The notes beneath the pieces are model-generated. The model saw nothing but the letters and a program-made list of their open reading frames with translations. It was not told the origin of the DNA and did no database searches. From assembly GCA_003218615.1 (NCBI GenBank), contig QHOD01000109.1:1-17548 (forward strand): a stretch of DNA of 17,548 nt. The letters are read 5' to 3'. Below are positions 6,619 to 14,031 of this stretch, piece by piece. The position numbers and the translations under genes are program-made. The DNA is from Verrucomicrobiota bacterium (GTDB lineage: Bacteria; Verrucomicrobiota; Verrucomicrobiia; Chthoniobacterales; UBA10450). How positions within the stretch are numbered: position 1 is the first letter of the stretch; the number at the start of each line of letters is the position of its first letter.

Positions 6619-7503
6619 ATGGATACGTCCGATATCTTGAAAAAGATCAGAACGCTAGAAATCAAGACACGCGGCCTCGTGGAAACTGCCTTCGCGGGCG
6701 ATTACCACAGTGTTTTCAAAGGTCGCGGAATGAATTTTGAGGATGTCCGCGAATATCAGCCAGGCGATGAAATTCGAACGATTGATTGGAATGTGACGGC
6801 GCGTCTGGGCACCGCATATGTGAAAAAATTTACAGAGGAACGCGAACTTACGGTGATTCTGGTTGTCGATGTGAGCGCGTCTGGAAATTTCGGGAGCACC
6901 ACGCAATCGAAACGCGAGTTGGCGGCCGAGGTCGCATGTTTGCTCGCGTTTAGTGCAATTCGGAACAATGACAAGGTCGGACTGATTCTTTTCACCGATC
7001 GCGTTGAACTTTTTATTCCGCCGAAGAAAGGCCGCTCGCACACGCTGCGGTTGATCCGGGAGATTTTGTTCTTCGAACCGCAAGGACGCGGCACAGAACC
7101 CGCGCTGGCGCTCGATTACTTAAACAACATCGTGACGCGCCGTGCAGTCGTATTTTTCATCTCGGATTTTCAAGCGCCTGATTTCTCGCGGGCGCTCGCG
7201 GTAAGCGGTCGGCGGCATGATTTCATCGCGATCCATATTCGCGACGAACGCGAAAAGGTGTTGCCAAACATTGGCATCATCACGTTGGAAGATGCGGAAA
7301 CGGGCGAACAGATCGAGATCAACACGGCCGATCGGAGGACTCGCGGGCGCTTCACCGATCTGGCCAGCGAACACGAAACCGATCTGTCGCGCACGTTGCG
7401 GCGGAACAATATCGATGCAATTGCCCTGCAGACTGGGAAGGATTACTTGCCAGCGTTGCGCTCGTTCTTCAAACAACGCGAACGCCGTTTAGCCATTCGG
7501 TAA
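6619..7503 (+). CDS. DUF58 domain protein (VWA-like) of the Bat operon
   Basis: The 294 residues match DUF58 proteins that accompany MoxR ATPases. The signature GRGMNFEDVREYQPGDEIRT (35-54) leads into IDWNVTAR (55-62). A von Willebrand A-like core follows, with a metal-site motif D-V-S-A-S at Asp84, Ser86 and Ser88 and a later FISDF strand. No membrane segment is visible, so the protein is probably cytosolic or peripheral and may be the direct partner of the ATPase. The ATG at 6619 lies two bases after the right heptamer array, and no Shine-Dalgarno sequence is evident there. The insertion may therefore have changed its translation. The stop abuts the next gene's ATG. The exact biochemical role is unknown. 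Confidence 0.92.
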   Translation: MDTSDILKKIRTLEIKTRGLVETAFAGDYHSVFKGRGMNFEDVREYQPGDEIRTIDWNVTARLGTAYVKKFTEERELTVILVVDVSASGNFGSTTQSKRELAAEVACLLAFSAIRNNDKVGLILFTDRVELFIPPKKGRSHTLRLIREILFFEPQGRGTEPALALDYLNNIVTRRAVVFFISDFQAPDFSRALAVSGRRHDFIAIHIRDEREKVLPNIGIITLEDAETGEQIEINTADRRTRGRFTDLASEHETDLSRTLRRNNIDAIALQTGKDYLPALRSFFKQRERRLAIR

Positions 7504-8031
7504 ATGACAATGTCGATCTTGTTCATGGCCACCCTCGCGGCAGAGGAATTTCACGATATTGCGCCACCGATCGATTATTCGCTGATACCGCCATGGATGA
7601 TTTTTGCCGGGGCGTTTCTGGCGCTAACAATCGTTGGGTTGATCGTTTGGTTGATTGTCAAAGGATCTAAGCGACCGCAACCGGCTCAATTGCCGCGTGA
7701 CCGCGCACTTGACGCGCTCGAGCGGATACGAGATCAGATCGATCGACTGAATCCGTATCAATTCAGCATCCGCGTGTCGGACATTCTTCGTCGCTACGTG
7801 ACAGAGCAACACGGTTTGCCGGTGACGCGCCAGACGTCCGTAGAATTTCTAAACGCGCTGACCAAGGCGCCGCAGTTTTCGAGCGATGAAAAGTCGTTGC
7901 TCGAAGATTTTCTGAATCGATGCGATCTGATCAAGTTCGCGCGGTATGAGGCTACCTCAGCGGACAGCCAGCTGTTGCTCGAAGAGGCAACTCGATTTGT
8001 GAAAGGGGGCCAACAACTTGCAACTGTTTGA
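7504..8031 (+). CDS. DUF4381-like single-pass membrane protein of the Bat operon
   Basis: This 175-residue protein has a short N-terminal region with a Pro-rich DIAPPIDYSLIPPW segment, one membrane helix at about 31-54, then a basic juxtamembrane stretch. A helical cytoplasmic domain of about 115 residues contains LDALERIRDQ and the segment FSIRVSDILRRYVTEQHGLP. Proteins of this layout, with the pattern Y-V-x-x-x-x-G-x-P-x-x-x-x-T-x-x-E-F, occupy the slot between DUF58 and batA genes in many bacteria and are often labelled DUF4381. Function is unknown. The ATG directly follows the DUF58 stop, and the end overlaps batA by 14 bases. An ATG at 7510 is another possible start. Confidence 0.78.
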   Translation: MTMSILFMATLAAEEFHDIAPPIDYSLIPPWMIFAGAFLALTIVGLIVWLIVKGSKRPQPAQLPRDRALDALERIRDQIDRLNPYQFSIRVSDILRRYVTEQHGLPVTRQTSVEFLNALTKAPQFSSDEKSLLEDFLNRCDLIKFARYEATSADSQLLLEEATRFVKGGQQLATV

Positions 8032-9070
8032 TTGGTGGACAGCAAACAGCGCGCTCACGTTCGCGCATCCGTTGTTGCTATTGCTCCTGTTGGCGATTCC
8101 ATTGCTCGCATATTTGCGCGGTAAACGCGGACCAGCTGCTGCGTTGACGTTCTCATCGACATCTGCTTTTGGCGCCATTGGAAAACAGAGCGCGGCGCGC
8201 GCTGGGAAAATCCTTCGGTCCCTGCTACTCGCATCGCTCGCAATCTTCGTTATCGCCCTTGCGCGTCCGCAGCTTGGCAAGAGTCTGACGCAAGTCGAAG
8301 CCAGCGGGATCGACATCATGCTGGTGCTCGACGTCTCCGGGTCGATGCTGACGAAGGATTTCACAATCGGCGGGCAGGAGGCGACGCGTGTCGATGCCAT
8401 TCGCGAAGTCACGCGGAAATTCATCGAAGGCCGGCCGAATGATCGTATCGGAATTATTGCCTTTGCCGGGCGGCCATATGTGGTGAGTCCAATGACTCTC
8501 GATCACGATTGGCTTTTGCAAAACCTCGAGAGAATACGAATCGGACTCGTCGAGGACGGCACTGCAATTGGATCGGCCATGGCAGCGGCTGCTAATCGGT
8601 TGAACGATAAACGCTCAAAGAGCCATGTGCTGGTGCTTCTGACCGACGGAGAGAATAATGCCGGAAAAATTCCGCCGAATACTGCCGCCGAAGCAGTCAA
8701 AGCATTGAAGATTCACTTCTATGCCATTGGCGCAGGAATCAATGGAATAGCCCCCGCACCTATCTTCACTGCCAGAGGGCCGTTAACCGACGCCTTGGGC
8801 AATTTGCTCTACGAGAACCAGCGGGTGGAGTTCAACGAATCGGGTCTAAGAGAGGTCGCAAAAATTGCTGACGGCAAATTCTTTCGAGCCACGGATACGA
8901 AATCACTGGAACAAATTTACCGGGACATCGACAAGCTGGAGAAATCGACCGTAAGCGTGAAAAAATATCAGCAGTACCGCGATCTATTTCCCCTGTGTCT
9001 CATGAGCGGATGCGGGTTGGTGCTCGCCCAAATTTTGTTATCGCAAACGATCTGGAAAAAACTGCCGTGA
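8018..9070 (+). CDS. batA: BatA-like von Willebrand A membrane protein
   Basis: BatA proteins are membrane-anchored VWA proteins from operons named for aerotolerance in Bacteroides. The 350 residues have membrane helices at about 17-33, 66-82 and near the C-terminus (about 325-343). Between them is a VWA domain with an intact metal-ion-dependent adhesion site: D-V-S-G-S (Asp105, Ser107, Ser109), a Thr at about 182 in DGTAIGS, and TDG at about 209-211. The start is a TTG at 8018 inside the end of the previous gene. It is supported by a Gly/purine-rich AAAGGGGG about eight bases upstream and by the typical N-terminal sequence it yields (F-A-H-P then a long Leu run). No later start fits the first helix. 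The intact metal site suggests a functional ligand-binding domain facing the periplasm or cytoplasm; topology is not resolved here. Confidence 0.9.
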   Translation: MQLFDWWTANSALTFAHPLLLLLLLAIPLLAYLRGKRGPAAALTFSSTSAFGAIGKQSAARAGKILRSLLLASLAIFVIALARPQLGKSLTQVEASGIDIMLVLDVSGSMLTKDFTIGGQEATRVDAIREVTRKFIEGRPNDRIGIIAFAGRPYVVSPMTLDHDWLLQNLERIRIGLVEDGTAIGSAMAAAANRLNDKRSKSHVLVLLTDGENNAGKIPPNTAAEAVKALKIHFYAIGAGINGIAPAPIFTARGPLTDALGNLLYENQRVEFNESGLREVAKIADGKFFRATDTKSLEQIYRDIDKLEKSTVSVKKYQQYRDLFPLCLMSGCGLVLAQILLSQTIWKKLP

Positions 9071-9090
9071 AGAAGATGTCGATCTTGAAC

Positions 9091-9164
9091 GTGGGAGGGA
9101 CCTCAGTGTCCCGACAAAACGACCAAGGGTTTGAAGAGTATCGCGGCACTAAGGCCGGTCCCAC
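9091..9164. repeat. Imperfect long palindrome filling the batA-batB gap
   Basis: Bases 9091-9113 and 9142-9164 form imperfect inverted repeats, with 17 of 23 positions complementary. Both begin or end with GTGGGA/TCCCAC, and a 28-base spacer separates them. The right arm ends three bases before the batB-batC ATG at 9168, where no Shine-Dalgarno sequence is seen. It looks like a REP- or MITE-type dispersed repeat. A hairpin in the message could also modulate translation of the downstream gene. Confidence 0.65.
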
Positions 9165-9167
9165 ATC

Positions 9168-11312
9168 ATGAGCTTTGGCGCACCACAATGGCTTTGGGGA
9201 TTACTTCTGATCCCGATCCTGATCGCGTTGTTTATTCGCGCGGAGCGGCGCGGTGTCAGCCGCTTGCAGGAGTTTGTTTCAGCACGGTTGCTGCCGCAGC
9301 TCGCGGGAACGGTAAATCGCCCGCGACGCGTGGTGAGATTCGGATTGCAACTGCTCGGTCTTTCCCTAGCCCTTGTCAGTCTCGCGCAGCCGCGCTGGGG
9401 TTACACGTTTGAGGATGTGAAACGGAAAGGCCTCGACCTGCTCATCGCGGTCGATACTTCGCGCAGCATGCTTTCCAATGACGTCCAGCCGAACCGGCTC
9501 GAACGCGTTAAGCTTGTTAGCCAGGACTTGATCAATGAACTTCAGGGTGACCGTGTTGGTCTCATCGCCTTTGCCGGCCGCGCTTTTTTGCAAGCGCCCC
9601 TGACGATTGATTACGACGCCGTATTTGAGGCAATCAGAGATCTTGACACAAAGACGATTCCCGAGGGCGGCACGAATATCTCCAGCGCCATTGACCTTGC
9701 CGCGCAAAGCTTCGGGAAAAGCGCGGTGGGAAATCGCGCGCTTATCATTTTTACGGATGGCGAAGAGCTGAGCGGTGATGCTATGAAAACGGCAAAAGCT
9801 GCGGCTGATGCCGGAGTGCGAATCTTCGCGGTGGGCGTTGGAACTGCGCAAGGCTCGCTCATTCCCATAAGCGGCGAAGATGGCGAAACGGCCTTTGTTA
9901 AAGATTCAGCTGGTCAGGTGGTCAAATCAAAGCTGGATGAAAAACGTTTGCGCGAGATCGCGCAAGCTACGGGCGGATTTTATCTGCCTTTGGAAAACGG
10001 ACCGCGCACGATGCAGCAGATTTACACGGAGGGCCTTGCCAAAATGCAGGCCGCCGAGATGGACGTGCGTTTGTCGCGCCGGCCAATTGAGCGCTACGAG
10101 TGGCCGCTCGGCGCCGCGCTCGTTGCACTCGCCTTTTCAATCTTGGTTCGCGAACGCAAACGCGTGCGCGAGAGAATTTACGTTTCCACGCCGACAAAAG
10201 TCACGGCTGCGACGGCTGTGCTGATGATCATTTTCTGCCAATTTGCGTTCGGCGCGGCTCCAGGACTCGATGCATATCGCGGCGGCAAATTCGAAGACGC
10301 TTACGGCCAGTTTCAGCAGACCTTAAAATCCCATCCGCAATCGCGCGCTGAGGAGAAATTGCAGTTCGATTCGGGCGCGGCCTCTTACAAATTAGAAGAC
10401 TACAATAAGGCGCTGGAATCGTTCAGTCAGGCGTTGCTCTCGCCGGATACCGGTTTACAAAGCAAAAGTCATTACAATCTCGGGAACACCCTTTACCAAC
10501 GTGGCGAAGCACAGAAAACCGACGATAAAAAAATCGGCGACTGGACAAATGCACTCGATCATTACGAACAGACGCTCAAGCTCGAACCCCAAAACAAAGA
10601 GGCGAAGGAGAATTACGATTACGTAAAGAGAAAGATTGAGGAGCTAAAGAATAAGAAACAACCCCAGCAGCAGCCCTCCCCTTCCCCGTCACCGCCAAAG
10701 AAGAACAAGCAAGACAAGGAGAATCAGCAATCCGGCTCAGGCGGACAAAACCAGCAACAACAACAGCAGAACCAAGCTCAGCAGCAGCAGCAGAACAAAC
10801 AGCAGCAAACGAAAGATCGACAATCACAGAGCCAATCCGAGAGCGGGAAGAATCAACAAGAGGAAAAGAAGCAAGATCAATCTCAGGCAAAGAACGAGGC
10901 GCAGCAATCAAAACAACAACAGGGGAAGCAACCCTCGCCATCCCCTTCTCCAGGCGACCAAAAACAAAATCAGGAACAATCAGGTCAAGGTGAACGGCCA
11001 TCTCCCACGCCTGAGCAAAACGGAAACGAAATGCCGTCACCGACTCCGGGAGAGGGCGAAGGCGCAACCCCATCAGCGACACCGGCGGAATCGCCGCAGA
11101 AAAAATTTGCAGGCGAAGTGAAAGGGGCTAGCGAAGACAAGTCACAAAAGCCGCCAGACAAAGATGCGCAGATGGCCGAGGCCGAAGCAGAAAAGGAGGG
11201 TAAGATGAGCGAACGCCAAGCCGAGGCGCTTCTTGAATCGATGAAAGATGAGGAGGCCCGAGTTCAACTCGATGAACGCAAGTCCACGCGTCGTGTCTAT
11301 AACGACTGGTAG
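9168..11312 (+). CDS. batB: BatB-BatC fusion: VWA membrane protein with C-terminal TPR and Gln-rich tail
   Basis: This 714-residue protein joins two Bat components usually encoded separately. The N-terminal BatB part has helices at about 8-23 and 58-73, a VWA domain with D-T-S-R-S (Asp96, Ser98, Ser100) and FTDGEE, and a closing helix at about 308-326. A second hydrophobic stretch at about 345-363 (TAATAVLMIIFCQFAFGAA) looks like the former signal peptide of BatC. It leads into three TPR-like helical pairs (about 366-485). A low-complexity region rich in Gln, Lys, Ser and Pro follows (about 495-660). The C-terminus ends in an acidic helix (SERQAEALLESMKDEEARVQ) and a final N-D-W, like the conserved Asp-Trp end of BatC. 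The TPR part probably faces the periplasm and binds other Bat proteins. The ATG at 9168 has no clear ribosome site. Confidence 0.88.
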   Translation: MSFGAPQWLWGLLLIPILIALFIRAERRGVSRLQEFVSARLLPQLAGTVNRPRRVVRFGLQLLGLSLALVSLAQPRWGYTFEDVKRKGLDLLIAVDTSRSMLSNDVQPNRLERVKLVSQDLINELQGDRVGLIAFAGRAFLQAPLTIDYDAVFEAIRDLDTKTIPEGGTNISSAIDLAAQSFGKSAVGNRALIIFTDGEELSGDAMKTAKAAADAGVRIFAVGVGTAQGSLIPISGEDGETAFVKDSAGQVVKSKLDEKRLREIAQATGGFYLPLENGPRTMQQIYTEGLAKMQAAEMDVRLSRRPIERYEWPLGAALVALAFSILVRERKRVRERIYVSTPTKVTAATAVLMIIFCQFAFGAAPGLDAYRGGKFEDAYGQFQQTLKSHPQSRAEEKLQFDSGAASYKLEDYNKALESFSQALLSPDTGLQSKSHYNLGNTLYQRGEAQKTDDKKIGDWTNALDHYEQTLKLEPQNKEAKENYDYVKRKIEELKNKKQPQQQPSPSPSPPKKNKQDKENQQSGSGGQNQQQQQQNQAQQQQQNKQQQTKDRQSQSQSESGKNQQEEKKQDQSQAKNEAQQSKQQQGKQPSPSPSPGDQKQNQEQSGQGERPSPTPEQNGNEMPSPTPGEGEGATPSATPAESPQKKFAGEVKGASEDKSQKPPDKDAQMAEAEAEKEGKMSERQAEALLESMKDEEARVQLDERKSTRRVYNDW
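10650..11150 (+). repeat. Low-complexity Gln/Pro/Ser-rich coding stretch
   Basis: This stretch of the BatB-BatC gene is dominated by CAG/CAA runs and PSPSP-type blocks (two copies, near 10675-10695 and 10930-10950). It encodes a long hydrophilic, probably disordered spacer between the TPR domain and the conserved C-terminal helix. Such runs are prone to length change between strains. Confidence 0.8.
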
Positions 11313-11354
11313 CTACCGGTAAGGGTTGATGGTTGATTCTTGATGGAGATGTCG

Positions 11355-13217
11355 ATGCACAGTTTACGGATCGGACTTGTATTCATCGCGTTGATCGCGG
11401 TGCTCGGAACAAACACGGCCTTCGCGGATTCGCCCAGTGTCACAGCGGTCCTGAATAGCTCCGAAACTGTGGTGGGTGAGACTGTGCAATTGCAAATTCG
11501 ACTGAAAGGAGCGCGTGGCGCCGATGCACCAGAGAGGATCGCAGTGGATGGCCTCGAGATTCGTCGAACAGGAACGTCCCAGCACTTCGAGATGAATAAT
11601 TTCAACGTCACCTCAAGCGTGATCTACGACTACACGATCCTGCCGGTGAAGTCCGGAACATTCACGATCCCATCCCAAACCATTCGGGTGGGCAACAATT
11701 CCCTGCGAACGCCGGCGCTCACGCTACAAGTGGCCGCTTCGCCAAATGGCCAAACCGCGCAAAGACGGAGCGGGGCATCATCCACTGCTGAAGCAAACCA
11801 GCTCGTTTTCGCCGAATTAATTGTTCCGAAGAAAAGCGCCTTTGTCGGCGAGATGGTGCCGGCCCAGATTCGAATGGGATTTGATCCGCGGGCTCATCCA
11901 CAGCTGATCGAGCCTCCCGAGATCACTGGACAAGGATTTACAGCGCAAAAATTGCAGCAAGCCGGAGAAAACCTGGAGACTATTAACGGCAGAGCTTACG
12001 AGGTGGTGACATATAAGACCGCGATCGCTGCGGCGCGCGCGGGAAAATTCGAACTCGGGCCGGTTAAAGCAAAGGTGCAAGTGTTAACACCACGAAGGCC
12101 AACTTCGCCGCGGTCGCGGTCGCCATTCGACTTGTTCAATCTGGATGATCCGTTCTCCGACCCGTTCTTTTCCAATCCATTTGGACAACTTGGTGAGCGG
12201 CGCGAAGTAGAGATCAACAGCGAGCCGGTGGCGTTTGAGGTAAAACCGTTGCCACAAAACGCGCCCGCGAGTTTTTCGGGCGCGATCGGAAACTTCACGA
12301 TGACGACTGAGGCAAAACCAAAAAGCGTGCAGGTGGGCGATCCAATTACCGTTACATCGACAATATCCGGGCGCGGCAATTTCGATCGCGTCAATGCTTC
12401 GGCAATAGAGGACGAGCACGGTTGGCACAAATATCCGCCGTCCTCCAAGTTCAAGCAGGATGACGAGGTCGGCATCAGCGGCGCAAAAACTTTCGAAATG
12501 GTGCTTTCGCCCAATGAAAAGAAACAGAGCATTCCCCCGCTTGCGTTTTCCTATTTCGATCCAGTGAAAGAGCAATATGTGACGCTGCGCAGCGATCCGA
12601 TTGCTATCACTGTGCAAGGCGGGGGGGCGGCAGCTCCGAACGCGGCTACTGCGCAGGCGGGATCAGCACCAACTCCGGCCACAGCAGCCAGGCCGGGATC
12701 AGCGGTCCCGGCTACAGCAAAACCGCAGGATATTTTGTACCAGCTGACGGAAAGACCGCAAGTAGCACAATCGTTTGTTCCGCTTTATGCGCGTCCGCAT
12801 TTCTGGATTGCGCAGTTAATTCCCTTACTCGCCCTGATTGGGTTTGCCGGATGGAAAGTCCGACAGCGCGGGATCAATAATCGCGAGGCACGACGCATCG
12901 CTGCCCTACAGCATGAAGCTGCCGAATTGATGCGCAAGTTGCATCGCGGCGACGCGTCGCCACGCGAATATTATGCCGAGGCTTCCAGAGTCGTTCGCGT
13001 GAAAGCTGCTCTGGCGCGCAATATCGATCCAAACACGGTCGATGTGGAGACAGCCGCCGACACGTTCCGGCTCGACGGGGATTCGCGCGAGCGCCTGCGT
13101 CGCTTGTTCGAACAGAGCGACGAGCTCCAATACAGCGGAGCCCATAACGGCTCAGGGAAAATCTCCCCAGAGAACCGCCGCGACGTGCTGGAATTGATTG
13201 AGGATTTGCACGTATGA
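11355..13217 (+). CDS. batD: BatD-like protein with signal peptide and C-terminal membrane helix
   Basis: BatD proteins (oxygen tolerance family) are large extracytoplasmic proteins with repeated Ig-like beta domains and one C-terminal membrane helix. Three in-frame ATGs (11343, 11349, 11355) are possible. The last is preferred because GGAG at 11345-11348 sits at good distance and it gives a clean signal peptide, cut after about residue 23 (TNTAFA). The 620-residue product has beta-rich segments typified by VGETVQLQIRLKG and VYDYTILPVKSGTFTIPSQ-like text, and later VQVGDPITVTSTISGRGNFD. A small Ala/Pro/Ser linker (about 425-455) precedes a helix at about 482-500. A basic cytoplasmic helical tail follows, with RREYYAEASR-like text. 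It overlaps batE by four bases (ATGA), indicating coupled translation. Partners are likely BatA/B; the ligand is unknown. Confidence 0.87.
   Translation: MHSLRIGLVFIALIAVLGTNTAFADSPSVTAVLNSSETVVGETVQLQIRLKGARGADAPERIAVDGLEIRRTGTSQHFEMNNFNVTSSVIYDYTILPVKSGTFTIPSQTIRVGNNSLRTPALTLQVAASPNGQTAQRRSGASSTAEANQLVFAELIVPKKSAFVGEMVPAQIRMGFDPRAHPQLIEPPEITGQGFTAQKLQQAGENLETINGRAYEVVTYKTAIAAARAGKFELGPVKAKVQVLTPRRPTSPRSRSPFDLFNLDDPFSDPFFSNPFGQLGERREVEINSEPVAFEVKPLPQNAPASFSGAIGNFTMTTEAKPKSVQVGDPITVTSTISGRGNFDRVNASAIEDEHGWHKYPPSSKFKQDDEVGISGAKTFEMVLSPNEKKQSIPPLAFSYFDPVKEQYVTLRSDPIAITVQGGGAAAPNAATAQAGSAPTPATAARPGSAVPATAKPQDILYQLTERPQVAQSFVPLYARPHFWIAQLIPLLALIGFAGWKVRQRGINNREARRIAALQHEAAELMRKLHRGDASPREYYAEASRVVRVKAALARNIDPNTVDVETAADTFRLDGDSRERLRRLFEQSDELQYSGAHNGSGKISPENRRDVLELIEDLHV
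12656..12716. repeat. Duplicated palindromic repeat within the batD linker
   Basis: GCCGGGA at 12692-12698 and TCCCGGC at 12706-12712 form a perfect 7-base stem with a 7-base loop. A degenerate copy of the same unit (GCGGGATCAGC then CCGGCCACAGC) occurs just upstream, at about 12656-12685. Both lie in frame in the Ala/Pro-rich linker that precedes the BatD membrane helix. The structure resembles a REP-type palindrome captured in a tolerant coding segment. Confidence 0.6.
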
Positions 13218-13966
13218 AAGGCCGAAAACTTCTGGTCGATCTTTGTTGCGCGGTGGTCTGCACCTTTGTTGGCGCATCGGCATTCGCGCAATCGGAGACC
13301 GAATTCACCAAGGCGAACCAAGAGTACGCTGAGGGACATTTCAAGGAAGCTATTGATCGGTACGAAGCGCTTGTCCGCTCAGGACAATGGAGTGCAAACC
13401 TGTTTTATGATTTCGGCAACGCCTATTTTCGCACAGGCGATTTTGGACGTGCGATCTTAAATTATGAGCGGGCGCTCACTCTGGAGCGGCATCATCCCGA
13501 AGCGGCCGCCAATTTGCAGATTGCGCGTGATGAGGCGCGCGCGCTCGAGATGCAACCAAGCTGGTCTGAACGCTATCTCCAATTAGCGAGCATCAATCAA
13601 TACAGCATCGCGGCAGCGGCTGCTTTTTGGGTGGCGATTTTTTGCATCGCTAGCCTGGTTTTTGCGCGCCGCCGATCCGCAGCGGCAATTGCATTTTCGA
13701 CCTTTTCGCTACTCATGGCAGCCCTGTCGATCTTGGCGATTTATCAACTGGACACTGGCAGCAAAGGTCGAGCGCTCGCCATTGTGACCGGCAAAGAAGT
13801 GCAAGCACGGCTCGCGACGGCCGATACTGCAAATAGCGTGCTGGCGTTGCCTCCTGGCAGCGAAATTAAAATCCTAAGCATTCGCGGTGATTGGATCTAT
13901 GCGGCTCTGCCGAATAATTTGCGCGGTTGGATTCTAGCTAAAGACACGGAGCAGGTGCGGTTGTAG
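13214..13966 (+). CDS. batE: BatE-like TPR protein with C-terminal SH3-like domain
   Basis: The 250 residues begin with a signal peptide (cut near 25, GASAFA). TPR-type helices follow (about 27-112, including YAEGHFKEAIDRYEALVRSG and FYDFGNAYFRTGDFGRAILN), with two membrane helices at about 131-150 and 156-178. The C-terminal bacterial SH3-like domain (about 185-250) contains V-L-A-L-P-P-G-S-E and G-D-W-I-Y-A and ends with G-W-I-L. This order of TPR, two helices and SH3 is characteristic of BatE proteins. The SH3-like part may bind envelope or peptidoglycan components, or simply mediate protein contact. The start overlaps the batD stop. The gene is the last of the operon and converges on cstA across 65 bases, in which I see no clear terminator hairpin. 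Confidence 0.87.
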   Translation: MKGRKLLVDLCCAVVCTFVGASAFAQSETEFTKANQEYAEGHFKEAIDRYEALVRSGQWSANLFYDFGNAYFRTGDFGRAILNYERALTLERHHPEAAANLQIARDEARALEMQPSWSERYLQLASINQYSIAAAAAFWVAIFCIASLVFARRRSAAAIAFSTFSLLMAALSILAIYQLDTGSKGRALAIVTGKEVQARLATADTANSVLALPPGSEIKILSIRGDWIYAALPNNLRGWILAKDTEQVRL

Positions 13967-14031
13967 AGATCGCTATCCCAGCGGCCCGTGAAAACGCAGG
14001 CTTCATCCATGGTCTTGAACGGATCAAGGCG

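Noticed and set aside
10650..11150. CRISPR or satellite array
   Set aside because: The repetition is CAG/CAA and Pro-Ser coding low complexity in one open frame, without regular repeat-spacer structure.
12084..12617. 177-codon open frame on the - strand inside batD
   Set aside because: Shadow of batD; its text is compositionally odd and has no recognisable domain.
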